Source of the DNA: Asinibacterium sp. OR53
GTDB taxonomy: Bacteria > Bacteroidota > Bacteroidia > Chitinophagales > Chitinophagaceae
Assembly: GCF_000515315.1 (NCBI RefSeq)
Contig: NZ_KI911562.1
Span: 2,068,501 to 2,132,500 of the forward strand
Reading direction: 5' to 3'
DNA: 64,000 bases
Made by a program: the position numbers and the translations under genes. Below, in pieces: positions 51,857 through 60,691 of this stretch (its first letter is position 1; every line of letters begins with the position of its first letter). Below the pieces are notes generated by a model. It was not told the DNA's origin and did not search any database. It worked only from the letters and a program-made list of their open reading frames with translations.

Positions 51857-54142
51857 ATGGAACATAATCACCACAACCAACAGCTATACACCTGCCCGAT
51901 GCATCCTGAAATTGTGAAAAATGAACCCGGCAGTTGTCCCAAATGCGGAATGAGCCTCGTTGCTGTTAATGCAAAAGAGGAAGAACATTCTCCTTCGCCC
52001 CATCAACATTCAGAATATATTAATGAAGAACACTCTTCTAATACAAAATATATTCCGCCTGTTGCGGAGATGCAAAACACACAAGGGTTTCAGAAATACA
52101 CCTGTCCTATGCACCCGCAAATAATACAGGATAATCCCGGCAAATGCCCTTTGTGTGGGATGACACTTGTACCACTAACTAAACCAGGTGCACATAACGG
52201 ATATGAAGCTCATGCATCCGGCATAGCGGATTTTAAAAAACGATTCTATATTGTTTTAGTGCTGACCATACCAATCATGTTATTATCAGAAATGATACAG
52301 CATTGGCTGAATATTCATATCAGTTTCCCCGGTTCAAAATATGTATTGCTCGTTTTATCATCTCTCGTATTCTTTTATGGTGGCTGGCCTTTTTTGAAAG
52401 GATTGATTGGAGAAATGCGGGCCAAGAATCCCGGTATGATGACATTGGTAGCATTTGCCATTTCAGTAGCATATATCTACAGTGTGGCAACTGTGTTTGG
52501 ATTGAAAGGCATGGATTTCTTTTGGGAACTGGCCACATTGATTTTAATAATGCTGCTGGGCCACTGGATAGAAATGAAATCTGTGGCCGGTGCATCAAGG
52601 GAACTTGAATTATTAGTACAGTTAATGCCCGATGATGCACATTTGGTAAAAGGAGATAATGTAACCGATGTAAAAACAGAATCGCTGAAAGAAAATGATG
52701 TGATACTTATCAAACCCGGCGAGAAGGTTGCCGCAGATGGTATTATTGCAGATGGCGAAAGTTATCTTAACGAATCAATGCTTACAGGTGAATCAAAACC
52801 AGTTGAAAAAACAAAGGGCGACAAAGTAATTGCAGGTTCTATCAATGGCAATGGAGCTATAAAAGTCTCTGTATCACATGGAGCCAAGGATTCTTATTTG
52901 TCGCAGGTAATAAAGCTGGTACAGGATGCTCAAAAATCAAAATCCAAAACACAGCTAATCGCAGACAGGGCGGCAAGATGGCTTACTCTGATTGCTATTG
53001 TAGCAGGCATTACCACATTTCTTGTCTGGTATTTATCCGGAAAGGATTTGGCATTCTCTATTGAACGGATGGTAACTGTTATTGTGATTTGCTGTCCCCA
53101 TGCATTAGGATTAGCAGTGCCATTGGTGGTAGCGAAATCAACTGCCTTATCAGCAAAACATGGTTTATTGATAAAGAACAGAACGGCGTTTGAAAACGCA
53201 AGAAAGATAACTACCCTGGTATTTGATAAAACAGGAACGCTGACAGTTGGTAAGTTTCAGGTGGTGCGGTATGTAACGCATAATGATAAATACACCCAGG
53301 AACAAATACTCAAATACGCAGCAGCACTTGAACAAAATTCAGAACATCCTATAGCAACCGGCATAACCGCCAAAGCAAAAGAACTGAATCTTGAACTTCC
53401 TGCTGTTACTGGATTTGAAGCAATAACCGGTAAGGGTATAGCAGGTATCATTGACAAAAAAGATATTATGGTAGTAAGCCCGGGATACCTGCAGGAAAAA
53501 TTTACTTTTCTTACAAAAGACAGTGCTGTAAAAGCGGAGGAAACATTAGTCTTTGTATTAATTGATGATGATATTGCCGGCTCCATTGCACTGGCTGATG
53601 AAATAAGACCTGAATCAGCAGAAGCAATTAAAACATTGCATGAAAATAATATCAAGGCAATCTTATTAACCGGCGATAATGCAACTGTGGCAAAAGGTGT
53701 AAGTGAACGATTAGGCATGGACAGTTTTTTTGCTGAAGTATTACCGCATCAGAAATTAGAGAAAATAAAGGAGCTGCAAAATAAAGGCGAATACGTTGCT
53801 ATGACAGGTGATGGTGTAAACGATGCCCCGGCACTGGCACAGGCCAATGTAGGAATTGCAGTAGGTTCCGGTTCTGATATTGCCGCCGAAACAGCAGGGA
53901 TTGTATTGGTTAACAGCAATCCTAAAGACGTTGTTTCATTGATTCAGTTTGGTAAAGCCACTTACAAAAAGATGATGCAGAATTTAATGTGGGCCACAGG
54001 TTACAATGTAGTGGCTTTACCACTGGCGGCAGGTGTGTTATATAAAATGGGAATTTTATTAAGTCCTGCTGCCGGTGCTGTATTAATGAGTATAAGCACA
54101 GTTGTGGTAGCTATTAATGCAAGTCTGTTGAAAGTAAAATAA
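51857..54142 (+). CDS. copB: CPH-type copper P-ATPase with two HMBD motifs (CopB-like)
   Basis: A 761-aa P1B-type ATPase. The N-terminus has two HMBD motifs (residues 11-33 and 81-103) instead of HMA domains, with His-rich stretches between. The translocation motif is CCPHALGLAVP (about 410-420), so CPH, the P1B-3 class known for Cu or Ag. The phosphorylation site is DKTGTLT (about 456), actuator LTGESKP (about 310), and hinge TGDGVNDAPALAQA (about 650). No truncation is seen. It would move copper from cytoplasm to periplasm, feeding the oxidase and the RND pumps. Confidence 0.93.
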   Translation: MEHNHHNQQLYTCPMHPEIVKNEPGSCPKCGMSLVAVNAKEEEHSPSPHQHSEYINEEHSSNTKYIPPVAEMQNTQGFQKYTCPMHPQIIQDNPGKCPLCGMTLVPLTKPGAHNGYEAHASGIADFKKRFYIVLVLTIPIMLLSEMIQHWLNIHISFPGSKYVLLVLSSLVFFYGGWPFLKGLIGEMRAKNPGMMTLVAFAISVAYIYSVATVFGLKGMDFFWELATLILIMLLGHWIEMKSVAGASRELELLVQLMPDDAHLVKGDNVTDVKTESLKENDVILIKPGEKVAADGIIADGESYLNESMLTGESKPVEKTKGDKVIAGSINGNGAIKVSVSHGAKDSYLSQVIKLVQDAQKSKSKTQLIADRAARWLTLIAIVAGITTFLVWYLSGKDLAFSIERMVTVIVICCPHALGLAVPLVVAKSTALSAKHGLLIKNRTAFENARKITTLVFDKTGTLTVGKFQVVRYVTHNDKYTQEQILKYAAALEQNSEHPIATGITAKAKELNLELPAVTGFEAITGKGIAGIIDKKDIMVVSPGYLQEKFTFLTKDSAVKAEETLVFVLIDDDIAGSIALADEIRPESAEAIKTLHENNIKAILLTGDNATVAKGVSERLGMDSFFAEVLPHQKLEKIKELQNKGEYVAMTGDGVNDAPALAQANVGIAVGSGSDIAAETAGIVLVNSNPKDVVSLIQFGKATYKKMMQNLMWATGYNVVALPLAAGVLYKMGILLSPAAGAVLMSISTVVVAINASLLKVK

Positions 54143-54161
54143 CGATAGCTAATAGAAAAGA

Positions 54162-54491
54162 ATGGAAATTATTCAGAGGGTTATTCATTATTTTCTTCAT
54201 TTTGGTTTTCCCTTAGTGATAGCCTTTGTCTTTTTCAGAGAAAGATGGAAACAAGCTTACCTTATATTATTGTTAACAATGTTGATAGATGCCGACCATT
54301 TATTAGCAATCCCTTTTTATCATCCCTGCCGCTGCAGTATTGGCTTTCATCCGTTGCACAGTTATATCGCAATAATGATATATACCTTGCTGATTTTATT
54401 TCCCAAATTCCGTGTCATATCAATCGGACTATTAATGCACATGGCTACTGACTACATTGATTGTATTTTTATTACTCATAATTGTAACTAA
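54162..54491 (+). CDS. DUF6122-like small membrane protein
   Basis: A 109-aa protein with about four membrane helices (VIHYFLHFGFPLVIAFVFF, AYLILLLTMLIDADHLL, YIAIMIYTLLILFP, VISIGLLMHMATDYIDC). His and Asp sit at helix edges (IDADHLL, PLHSYI, MHMATDY), as in DUF6122/DUF4184-like metal-dependent hydrolase relatives. A CRCSIGFHPLH loop adds cysteines. It is co-directional with the ATPase and the PepSY gene with short spacers. Function unknown. Confidence 0.68.
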   Translation: MEIIQRVIHYFLHFGFPLVIAFVFFRERWKQAYLILLLTMLIDADHLLAIPFYHPCRCSIGFHPLHSYIAIMIYTLLILFPKFRVISIGLLMHMATDYIDCIFITHNCN

Positions 54492-54502
54492 TATTATAGT
54501 TT

Positions 54503-55288
54503 ATGGCAAAAAGCAAACACTACTACATACGAAAAGCTCACCGCTGGCTGGGCGTTATTTTAGGCATCCAGTTTTTATTATGGACAATTGGCGGCCTGTA
54601 TTTCAGTTGGAGCAATATGGATGAAGTACATGGTGATTTTCAAAAAAAGAATGCGCCGTTACTATCTTCTAATATCTCACTGGTTAGTCCTACGATGGTT
54701 CTTGATACCATAAAGAAAGTTCATCGCATTGATTCAGTTGTATCAATTCAATTGATTGAAATTTTGGGTAAGCCTTTTTACCAGGTTCGTTGTATAAGTG
54801 CCATTCACAACGAGGCAAATCATCAGCATGACATCCAATCCATGAATCATCTGGCTGATGCAATTACTGGTCAACTTCGTGGCCCATTGACAAAAGAAGA
54901 AGCAGTTGATGTAGCCAAAATGAGATTTAACGGTGAACCAAAAGTAAAATCAGTTGAATATTTAACAGGCACAAATGGTCATCATGAATACAGGGAAAGC
55001 CCACTGCCTGCTTATGCCATCACCTTTGAACACCCATCAAAAACCACTGTTTATGTTGCCAGTGAATTAGGAACCATTCAAAAGTTCAGAAATAATAAAT
55101 GGCGCATATTTGATTTTCTTTGGATGATGCATACCATGGATTATGAAAGCAGGGACCATATTGGTAACTGGCTGCTTCGGGCATTTTCCATTTTCGGGTT
55201 GGTAACAGTGATAAGTGGGTTTGCATTGTTTTTTGTAAGTATCAAACGTAGAAAGAAAAAGGTTACCAATTTCCCATCGCTGAATTAA
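54503..55288 (+). CDS. PepSY-type membrane protein
   Basis: A 261-aa protein with an N-terminal helix (WLGVILGIQFLLWTIGGLYFSW, about 15-36), a periplasmic PepSY-like part, and a C-terminal helix (IFGLVTVISGFALFFVS). Characteristic pieces are LRGPLTKEEAVDVAKMRFNG and PAYAITFEHPSKTTVYVASELGTIQ. A His-rich NHQHDIQS loop is near residue 108. Relatives are found with copper and iron genes and may act as reductases. It is the last gene of the P-ATPase cluster. Confidence 0.8.
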   Translation: MAKSKHYYIRKAHRWLGVILGIQFLLWTIGGLYFSWSNMDEVHGDFQKKNAPLLSSNISLVSPTMVLDTIKKVHRIDSVVSIQLIEILGKPFYQVRCISAIHNEANHQHDIQSMNHLADAITGQLRGPLTKEEAVDVAKMRFNGEPKVKSVEYLTGTNGHHEYRESPLPAYAITFEHPSKTTVYVASELGTIQKFRNNKWRIFDFLWMMHTMDYESRDHIGNWLLRAFSIFGLVTVISGFALFFVSIKRRKKKVTNFPSLN

Positions 55289-55399
55289 CATCAATGTTCA
55301 GGATATTTGTTATGTTCCATAAATAAATATTGCAAACAAATAGATTGGACTGAAGATTATTGAAACAATTATATTCTGTAAATAATTATTTAAACTTCT
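55289..55399. other. Short gap with TTGCAA motif
   Basis: AT-rich leader region. A TTGCAAAC motif begins at 55330, matching the one at 17620. No stem or promoter consensus is clear. Confidence 0.3.
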
Positions 55400-55564
55400 G
55401 TGAGCATTTCAAGAACGAAGAAGAGTAATAAAAACAAAAGGGTTAAGAGCAAAAAGCCAATTCCAAAGGTTCTGAAATATGCCCTCTGGATTATTCTTGC
55501 TCTTTTTATTCTTGCAATTTTTGCTCTTGTCATGCTTCTGCAAAACATTCATATTGAAAAATAA
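55400..55564 (+). CDS. Small basic single-pass membrane protein
   Basis: A 54-aa protein with a GTG start. The first 24 residues are very basic (MSISRTKKSNKNKRVKSKK). One helix follows (YALWIILALFILAIFALVMLL, about 27-47), then NIHIEK. The layout is like the second small protein at 56123. No family is known to me. It may be a small subunit or regulator of the RND system encoded just downstream. Composition and position favour a real gene over a chance frame, but this is not certain. Confidence 0.55.
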   Translation: MSISRTKKSNKNKRVKSKKPIPKVLKYALWIILALFILAIFALVMLLQNIHIEK

Positions 55565-55652
55565 TAAAGGCTGACACTATCCAATCCGAGGGTATTTTTG
55601 GGTTTTAAAAATAGTCGGCAAACTATGATTTAAAGCTGCTTAAAGGCCTGAT

Positions 55653-55721
55653 TTGCAACAATATTGCTAAATAATACATTGCAAGGTGTGTAAATTGCAA
55701 CAAAACATCCTATTTTTGCAA
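55653..55721. promoter_or_regulatory. Four TTGCAA palindromes and a -7 element before the system C genes
   Basis: TTGCAA at 55653, 55679, 55695 and 55716 (start positions), all in 69 bases. The last overlaps TATTTTTG (55711-55718), a perfect TAnnTTTG -7 element, six bases before the ATG at 55725. An operator overlapping the promoter is suggested. No good -33 element at the usual spacing. Confidence 0.45.
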
Positions 55722-55724
55722 CCA

Positions 55725-56042
55725 ATGAAATTATTCTTCTCAATATTGTCTTTGGCAATGCTTTACATTTCCTGCCTGCCTTGTGGCGACAGGAATGAAT
55801 GTAATGTCAGGACAGAAGCAAAAATTTCAGCTACCGATAACCACCAGCAGCATAAGCATAATACAGAAGCCTGTTCCCCATTTTGCTCATGTTCCTGTTG
55901 TGCAGCTTCAGCATTTTATTCTCCTTTCTCTAAGGCACAGATAAATAAAATTGAATTTCAATCGGAGAAATATCCCCTCTACAATGTAGCGTTCAGCACA
56001 GAAGCTCAAAATAGCATCTGGCAGCCTCCCAAACTTTCTTAA
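55725..56042 (+). CDS. DUF6660-like Cys-rich secreted protein
   Basis: A 105-aa protein from ATG 55725 (a longer TTG frame lies within the promoter region). The signal peptide is MKLFFSILSLAMLYISCL, followed by PCGDRNEC. His-rich and Cys-rich parts follow: NHQQHKHNTEACSPFCSCSCCAASAFYSP. The pattern matches DUF6660 proteins found beside Bacteroidota CusA genes. With seven to eight cysteines and several histidines it probably binds copper in the periplasm. It heads the system C operon. Confidence 0.75.
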   Translation: MKLFFSILSLAMLYISCLPCGDRNECNVRTEAKISATDNHQQHKHNTEACSPFCSCSCCAASAFYSPFSKAQINKIEFQSEKYPLYNVAFSTEAQNSIWQPPKLS

Positions 56043-56122
56043 CCTCCCTCCTTTATTGAATTTGCTGTAAGTCATTTATTGGCTTATTCAGCTATTGTAT
56101 CATTCATTACCACTGCTGGCCC

Positions 56123-56275
56123 ATGGCCACAACAAAAAAAGCTATAAAAGGCAAAAAGAGAAAACAGCCTTTATCAATTAGAATAATTAAAACCATTCTT
56201 ATTGTAATTGCCTGCGCTATTCTTCTTGCAGCCATTGTGGAAAGAATTATTCATTTCTTCAGGTATCATCTATAA
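56123..56275 (+). CDS. Small basic single-pass membrane protein (second)
   Basis: A 50-aa protein from ATG 56123. A basic N-terminus (MATTKKAIKGKKRKQPLS) is followed by one helix (IIKTILIVIACAILLAAIV) and a short basic tail with His (ERIIHFFRYHL). Size and layout match the protein at 55400, although sequence identity is low. It ends 17 bp before the permease-TolC gene, so it is probably translated with it. No family is known to me. Confidence 0.55.
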   Translation: MATTKKAIKGKKRKQPLSIRIIKTILIVIACAILLAAIVERIIHFFRYHL

Positions 56276-56292
56276 CCAAACAGAATTAAGAC

Positions 56293-59200
56293 ATGCTCAA
56301 TAAAATCATTCAATTCTCCATAAAAAATAAATTGGTCATTGGCCTTTTTACACTGGCCTTAATAATATGGGGCGTTTATTCGGCCAAAAAATTACCGATT
56401 GATGCTGTGCCTGATATTACCAATAACCAGGTACAAATCATTACTATCAGCCCATCACTCGCTGCACAGGAAGTAGAACAGTTGATTTCCTTTCCGGTGG
56501 AACAAACGATGGCCACTATTCCCGAAATCAAAGAAATCCGTTCTATTTCAAGATTTGGGTTATCAGTTGTTACCGTCGTATTTCACGATGATGCAAATAT
56601 TTATTGGGCCCGTCAGCAGGTTGGTGAACGGCTTATAGAAGCCCGTAACCAAATACCCAATAATATCGGTAACCCTGAAATGGCTCCTATCTCCACCGGA
56701 TTGGGTGAAATTTATCAATATGTTTTACATGCAAAAAAAGGGTATGAAGATAAATACAATGCCATGTCGCTACGTACAATTCAGGACTGGATTGTGCGTC
56801 GTCAGTTGCTTGGCACCCCCGGTATTGCTGATGTAAGCAGCTTCGGCGGCCTGTTAAAGCAATATGAAATTGCATTGAATACTGATAAGCTTCGCAGCTA
56901 TAATTTATCCATAGCAGATGTATTTAAGGCCCTCGAAAAGAATAATCAAAATACCGGCGGTGCATATATAGATAGAAAACCAAACGCCTACTTTATCCGC
57001 AGCGAAGGCTTTATTAAAACCATCACCGATATAGAAAAAATAGTTGTTACAAGAACTTCAGGCGGAGCACCGGTGCTTGTAAGAGATATTGCAACGGTAC
57101 AACTTGGTCATGCTACCCAATATGGAGCATTAACCCGTAATGCAGAAGGAGAAGTAGTTGGCGGCATTGTATTGATGTTGAAAGGAGCAAATTCCAGTAT
57201 TGTAATTAACAGTGTAAAAGATAAAATAATTCAAATTCAAAAAAGCTTGCCTGAAGGTGTAGTCATTGAACCCTTCCTTGACAGAAGTGCTTTAGTCAGC
57301 AGGGCGATTGGAACTGTGAAAACTAACCTTATTGAAGGCGCCTTGATTGTAATTTTTGTATTGGTGGTTTTCCTTGGCAATATCCGTTCGGGGTTGATAG
57401 TGGCTTCAGTAATTCCGCTTGCTATGCTTTTCGCTATTGCGTTGATGAACCTGTTTGGTGTGTCGGGAAATCTTATGAGTTTAGGTGCTATTGACTTTGG
57501 GTTAATTGTAGATGGTGCTGTGATTATTGTGGAAGCAACCATGCATCAGTTGGGCCATCGAAAGCCCGGAAGAATGACACAAGACCAATTGGATGATGAA
57601 GTATATAAATCAGCAGGTAAAATGATGAATTCTGCTGCATTTGGTCAAATCATCATATTGATTGTATATCTGCCTATTCTTGCATTGGTTGGCATTGAAG
57701 GAAAAATGTTTGGCCCGATGGCACAAACAGTTTCATTTGCCATACTTGGTGCATTCCTGCTTTCACTTACTTATGTACCCATGATGAGTGCCCTTGTATT
57801 AAGCAAAAAAATAAGCCACAAGGAAAATCTTTCTGATAAAATGATGAAGTTTTTCCAACGGCTTTATACCCCATTAATACGTGGCGCATTAAAGATGAAA
57901 TTGCTGGTGGTGAGTATTGCTGTGGGAGTATTTGTAATCAGCCTTATCATTTTTAAAACATTAGGTGGTGAATTTATTCCCACACTGGAAGAAGGAGATT
58001 TTGCCGTGGAAACAAGGTTATTGACGGGCAGTTCCTTAAGCCAGACAATTGATAAAATAACCCAGGCTTCGGACTTACTGATGAAAAAATTTCCCGAAGT
58101 AAAAGAAGTGATAGGAAAAATTGGCGCTTCTGAAATACCTACCGACCCTATGCCCATAGAAGCATGTGACATTACTATTCTTTTAAAAAATAAAAAAGAA
58201 TGGACCAGTGCACATAACCGGGAAGAATTGGCCGAACTGATGCAAAAGGAACTGGAAAAAATTCCCGGTGTTTCTTATGGGTTGTCTCAACCCATCCAGC
58301 TTCGTTTTAATGAATTGATTTCAGGTGTGCGCCAGGATGTGGGTATTAAAATATTTGGAGAAGACCTTGATGTACTGGCTGACCTGGCAAAAAAAATCGG
58401 TGTGATTGTACCTACGGTAAAAGGTGCAGAAGATTTATATGTAGAACAGGTAACCGGGCTTCCACAGATTGTTGTTAAACTAAACAGGGATAAGATTGCT
58501 CAGTTTGGTCTGAATGTAGAAGATGTAAACCGCACCATCAGCGCTGCATTTGCCGGGGAAGCTGCAGGTATTGTTTATGAAGGTGAAAAACGGTTTGATA
58601 TGGTGGTGAGGTTAGAAAAGACAGGCCGTCAGAATATTGATGATGTAAAAGGATTGTTTGTTGCAGCACCTGATGGTAACCAGATTCCACTGGAACAGGT
58701 AGCCGATGTCAATTTGCAGTTAGGCCCTAACCAGATACAACGGGAAGATGCAAAGCGCAGAATAATTGTAGGCTTCAATACAAGGGGCCGTGACATTTCA
58801 TCGGTTGTAAAGGAGATTCAGGAAAAAATTGACAAACAGGTAAAACTTCCCCCTGGCTATTTTATTACTTATGGCGGACAGTTTAAGAATCTTGAAGAGG
58901 CTAACAAAAGATTATCTGTTGCTGTCCCTGTGGCATTAGCATTAATTCTTCTGCTTCTCTTCTTTACGTTCGGTTCAATCAAATATTCCTTACTCATTTT
59001 TACAGCTATACCCATGAGTGCAATAGGTGGTGTATTTGCCTTATGGTTCCGGGGTATGCCATTCAGCATTTCGGCAGGTGTTGGTTTTATTGCGTTGTTT
59101 GGTGTGGCGGTATTAAATGGTATTGTACTTATCAGCGAGTTCAACAGGTTAAAAAAGGAAGGCATGACAGATATAAATGCAATTATCCTAAAAGGAACGT

Positions 59201-60666
59201 CGGTGAGGTTAAGACCAGTATTAATGACCGCAACAGTTGCTTCATTAGGCTTTTTGCCAATGGCATTATCTACAGGTTCCGGGGCAGAAGTACAAAAACC
59301 GTTAGCAACAGTTGTAATCGGCGGTTTGATTACGGCTACTTTTCTTACGTTGGTAGTCTTGCCGGTATTATACACCTGGTTTGAAAGAATAAAACCAAAA
59401 GCAAAAAAAATATCTGCTGCTAAACACTTCCCCTCATTAATTCTCCTGTTCCTGGCTTCATCATTTGCTGCAAATGCACAACAACCAAAGACAGTGATAA
59501 ACCTTAATGATGCTGTTACATCAGCCATGAAGAATAATCCGTTAGTTAAAGTAGGAACGCTGGATATTGGCTACCAGCAACAGTTGAAAAAAACAGTAAA
59601 GGATTACGGCAAAACAAATGTGGGACTCACCTTTGGCCAGTATAACAGCCGTATTGCCTACGATAATAATTTCAGTATTAATCAGGGCATACCCAATCCG
59701 GCTTACTTCAAAAGCCTCATACGTCTGTCAGAATCCAATATCAAAAGCAGTGAGCTTCAGTTGAAAGTTTATCAAACTGAACTGGCTGCAAATACAAAGA
59801 CATCTTACTACCAGTTAAGTTTTTGGATAGAGGAAATACGGCTGTTAAAAGAACTGCTGGCTATCTACGAAAATGTATTGAAGGCATCAGCGTTGCGGTA
59901 TAAAACAGGTGAAACAAATGCACTGGAAAATTACAATGCTGAAAGCAAGGTAAATGAGATAAAGGCACAATTGAGAAATGCGGAAGAGGATTACCGCATT
60001 GAATTAAACCGGCTAAAAGTCTTTACTGCTGATTCTTCTGTTACTGCCATTGCCGATACTTTACTTGTTGAAAAGCAGATACAGGTAACTTTTGATACCG
60101 CTGCCATTGCTGCCAATCCCACACTTGCCTTTATTAAACAGCAGATTGATATTGCAAGCAGGGAGAAAGCTGTTGAGCAGTCAAGATTAAAACCTGATTT
60201 CTCGGTGGGCTATTTCAATCAGTCTTTAGTAGGTTATCAAACCGTAAACGGCGCTGATAAATACTATGGCGTTGGCCACCGTTTCCAGGGTGTTAATTTG
60301 GGCATCAGCATTCCCATATTTGCCAGGGCGCAAAAAGAAAAAGTAAAAGCGGCAGAAGTAAACCGTGTACGCCGTGAAGCAGAGCTGACCAATTACCAAT
60401 ACAACCTGCAGGCTGAACTGACAAGGCTGTTTGGCGAATTGCAGAAACAAAGAGTTCAACTCAACTACTATCGCAATACAGCTTTGCCGCAGGCCAATCT
60501 CATTATTACGCAGGCGCAAAAAGCTTTTACTGCCGGTGAAATCGGTTATTATGAATTAACACAATCACTCAACAATGCTGTTGTTGTAAAACAGGAATAC
60601 ACCAAACTCTTAAACCAATACAATCAAACCGTCATTGCTATCGAATTTATCGGCGGCATCAATTAA
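56293..60666 (+). CDS. RND permease-TolC fusion (system C)
   Basis: A 1457-aa fusion. Residues 1-1040 are a CusA/CzcA-type permease with 12 helices, including FGLIVDGAVIIVEATMH in TM4. At about residue 1044 a signal-peptide-like segment follows (HFPSLILLFLASSFAANAQQ), then a TolC-family domain to the end (INLNDAVTSAMKNNPLVKVG, YYELTQSLNNAVVVKQEYTKL). The permease C-terminus is cytoplasmic, so that segment must carry the TolC part outward and may be cleaved (ANA-QQ). Fusions of this kind occur in Bacteroidota. The adaptor follows 25 bp downstream. Confidence 0.9.
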   Translation: MLNKIIQFSIKNKLVIGLFTLALIIWGVYSAKKLPIDAVPDITNNQVQIITISPSLAAQEVEQLISFPVEQTMATIPEIKEIRSISRFGLSVVTVVFHDDANIYWARQQVGERLIEARNQIPNNIGNPEMAPISTGLGEIYQYVLHAKKGYEDKYNAMSLRTIQDWIVRRQLLGTPGIADVSSFGGLLKQYEIALNTDKLRSYNLSIADVFKALEKNNQNTGGAYIDRKPNAYFIRSEGFIKTITDIEKIVVTRTSGGAPVLVRDIATVQLGHATQYGALTRNAEGEVVGGIVLMLKGANSSIVINSVKDKIIQIQKSLPEGVVIEPFLDRSALVSRAIGTVKTNLIEGALIVIFVLVVFLGNIRSGLIVASVIPLAMLFAIALMNLFGVSGNLMSLGAIDFGLIVDGAVIIVEATMHQLGHRKPGRMTQDQLDDEVYKSAGKMMNSAAFGQIIILIVYLPILALVGIEGKMFGPMAQTVSFAILGAFLLSLTYVPMMSALVLSKKISHKENLSDKMMKFFQRLYTPLIRGALKMKLLVVSIAVGVFVISLIIFKTLGGEFIPTLEEGDFAVETRLLTGSSLSQTIDKITQASDLLMKKFPEVKEVIGKIGASEIPTDPMPIEACDITILLKNKKEWTSAHNREELAELMQKELEKIPGVSYGLSQPIQLRFNELISGVRQDVGIKIFGEDLDVLADLAKKIGVIVPTVKGAEDLYVEQVTGLPQIVVKLNRDKIAQFGLNVEDVNRTISAAFAGEAAGIVYEGEKRFDMVVRLEKTGRQNIDDVKGLFVAAPDGNQIPLEQVADVNLQLGPNQIQREDAKRRIIVGFNTRGRDISSVVKEIQEKIDKQVKLPPGYFITYGGQFKNLEEANKRLSVAVPVALALILLLLFFTFGSIKYSLLIFTAIPMSAIGGVFALWFRGMPFSISAGVGFIALFGVAVLNGIVLISEFNRLKKEGMTDINAIILKGTSVRLRPVLMTATVASLGFLPMALSTGSGAEVQKPLATVVIGGLITATFLTLVVLPVLYTWFERIKPKAKKISAAKHFPSLILLFLASSFAANAQQPKTVINLNDAVTSAMKNNPLVKVGTLDIGYQQQLKKTVKDYGKTNVGLTFGQYNSRIAYDNNFSINQGIPNPAYFKSLIRLSESNIKSSELQLKVYQTELAANTKTSYYQLSFWIEEIRLLKELLAIYENVLKASALRYKTGETNALENYNAESKVNEIKAQLRNAEEDYRIELNRLKVFTADSSVTAIADTLLVEKQIQVTFDTAAIAANPTLAFIKQQIDIASREKAVEQSRLKPDFSVGYFNQSLVGYQTVNGADKYYGVGHRFQGVNLGISIPIFARAQKEKVKAAEVNRVRREAELTNYQYNLQAELTRLFGELQKQRVQLNYYRNTALPQANLIITQAQKAFTAGEIGYYELTQSLNNAVVVKQEYTKLLNQYNQTVIAIEFIGGIN

Positions 60667-60691
60667 TTAAAACGGGTTAAATAATAATATT

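Noticed and set aside
58869..59528. 219-codon antisense frame in the permease-TolC gene
   Set aside because: It overlaps conserved permease residues and has no family features.
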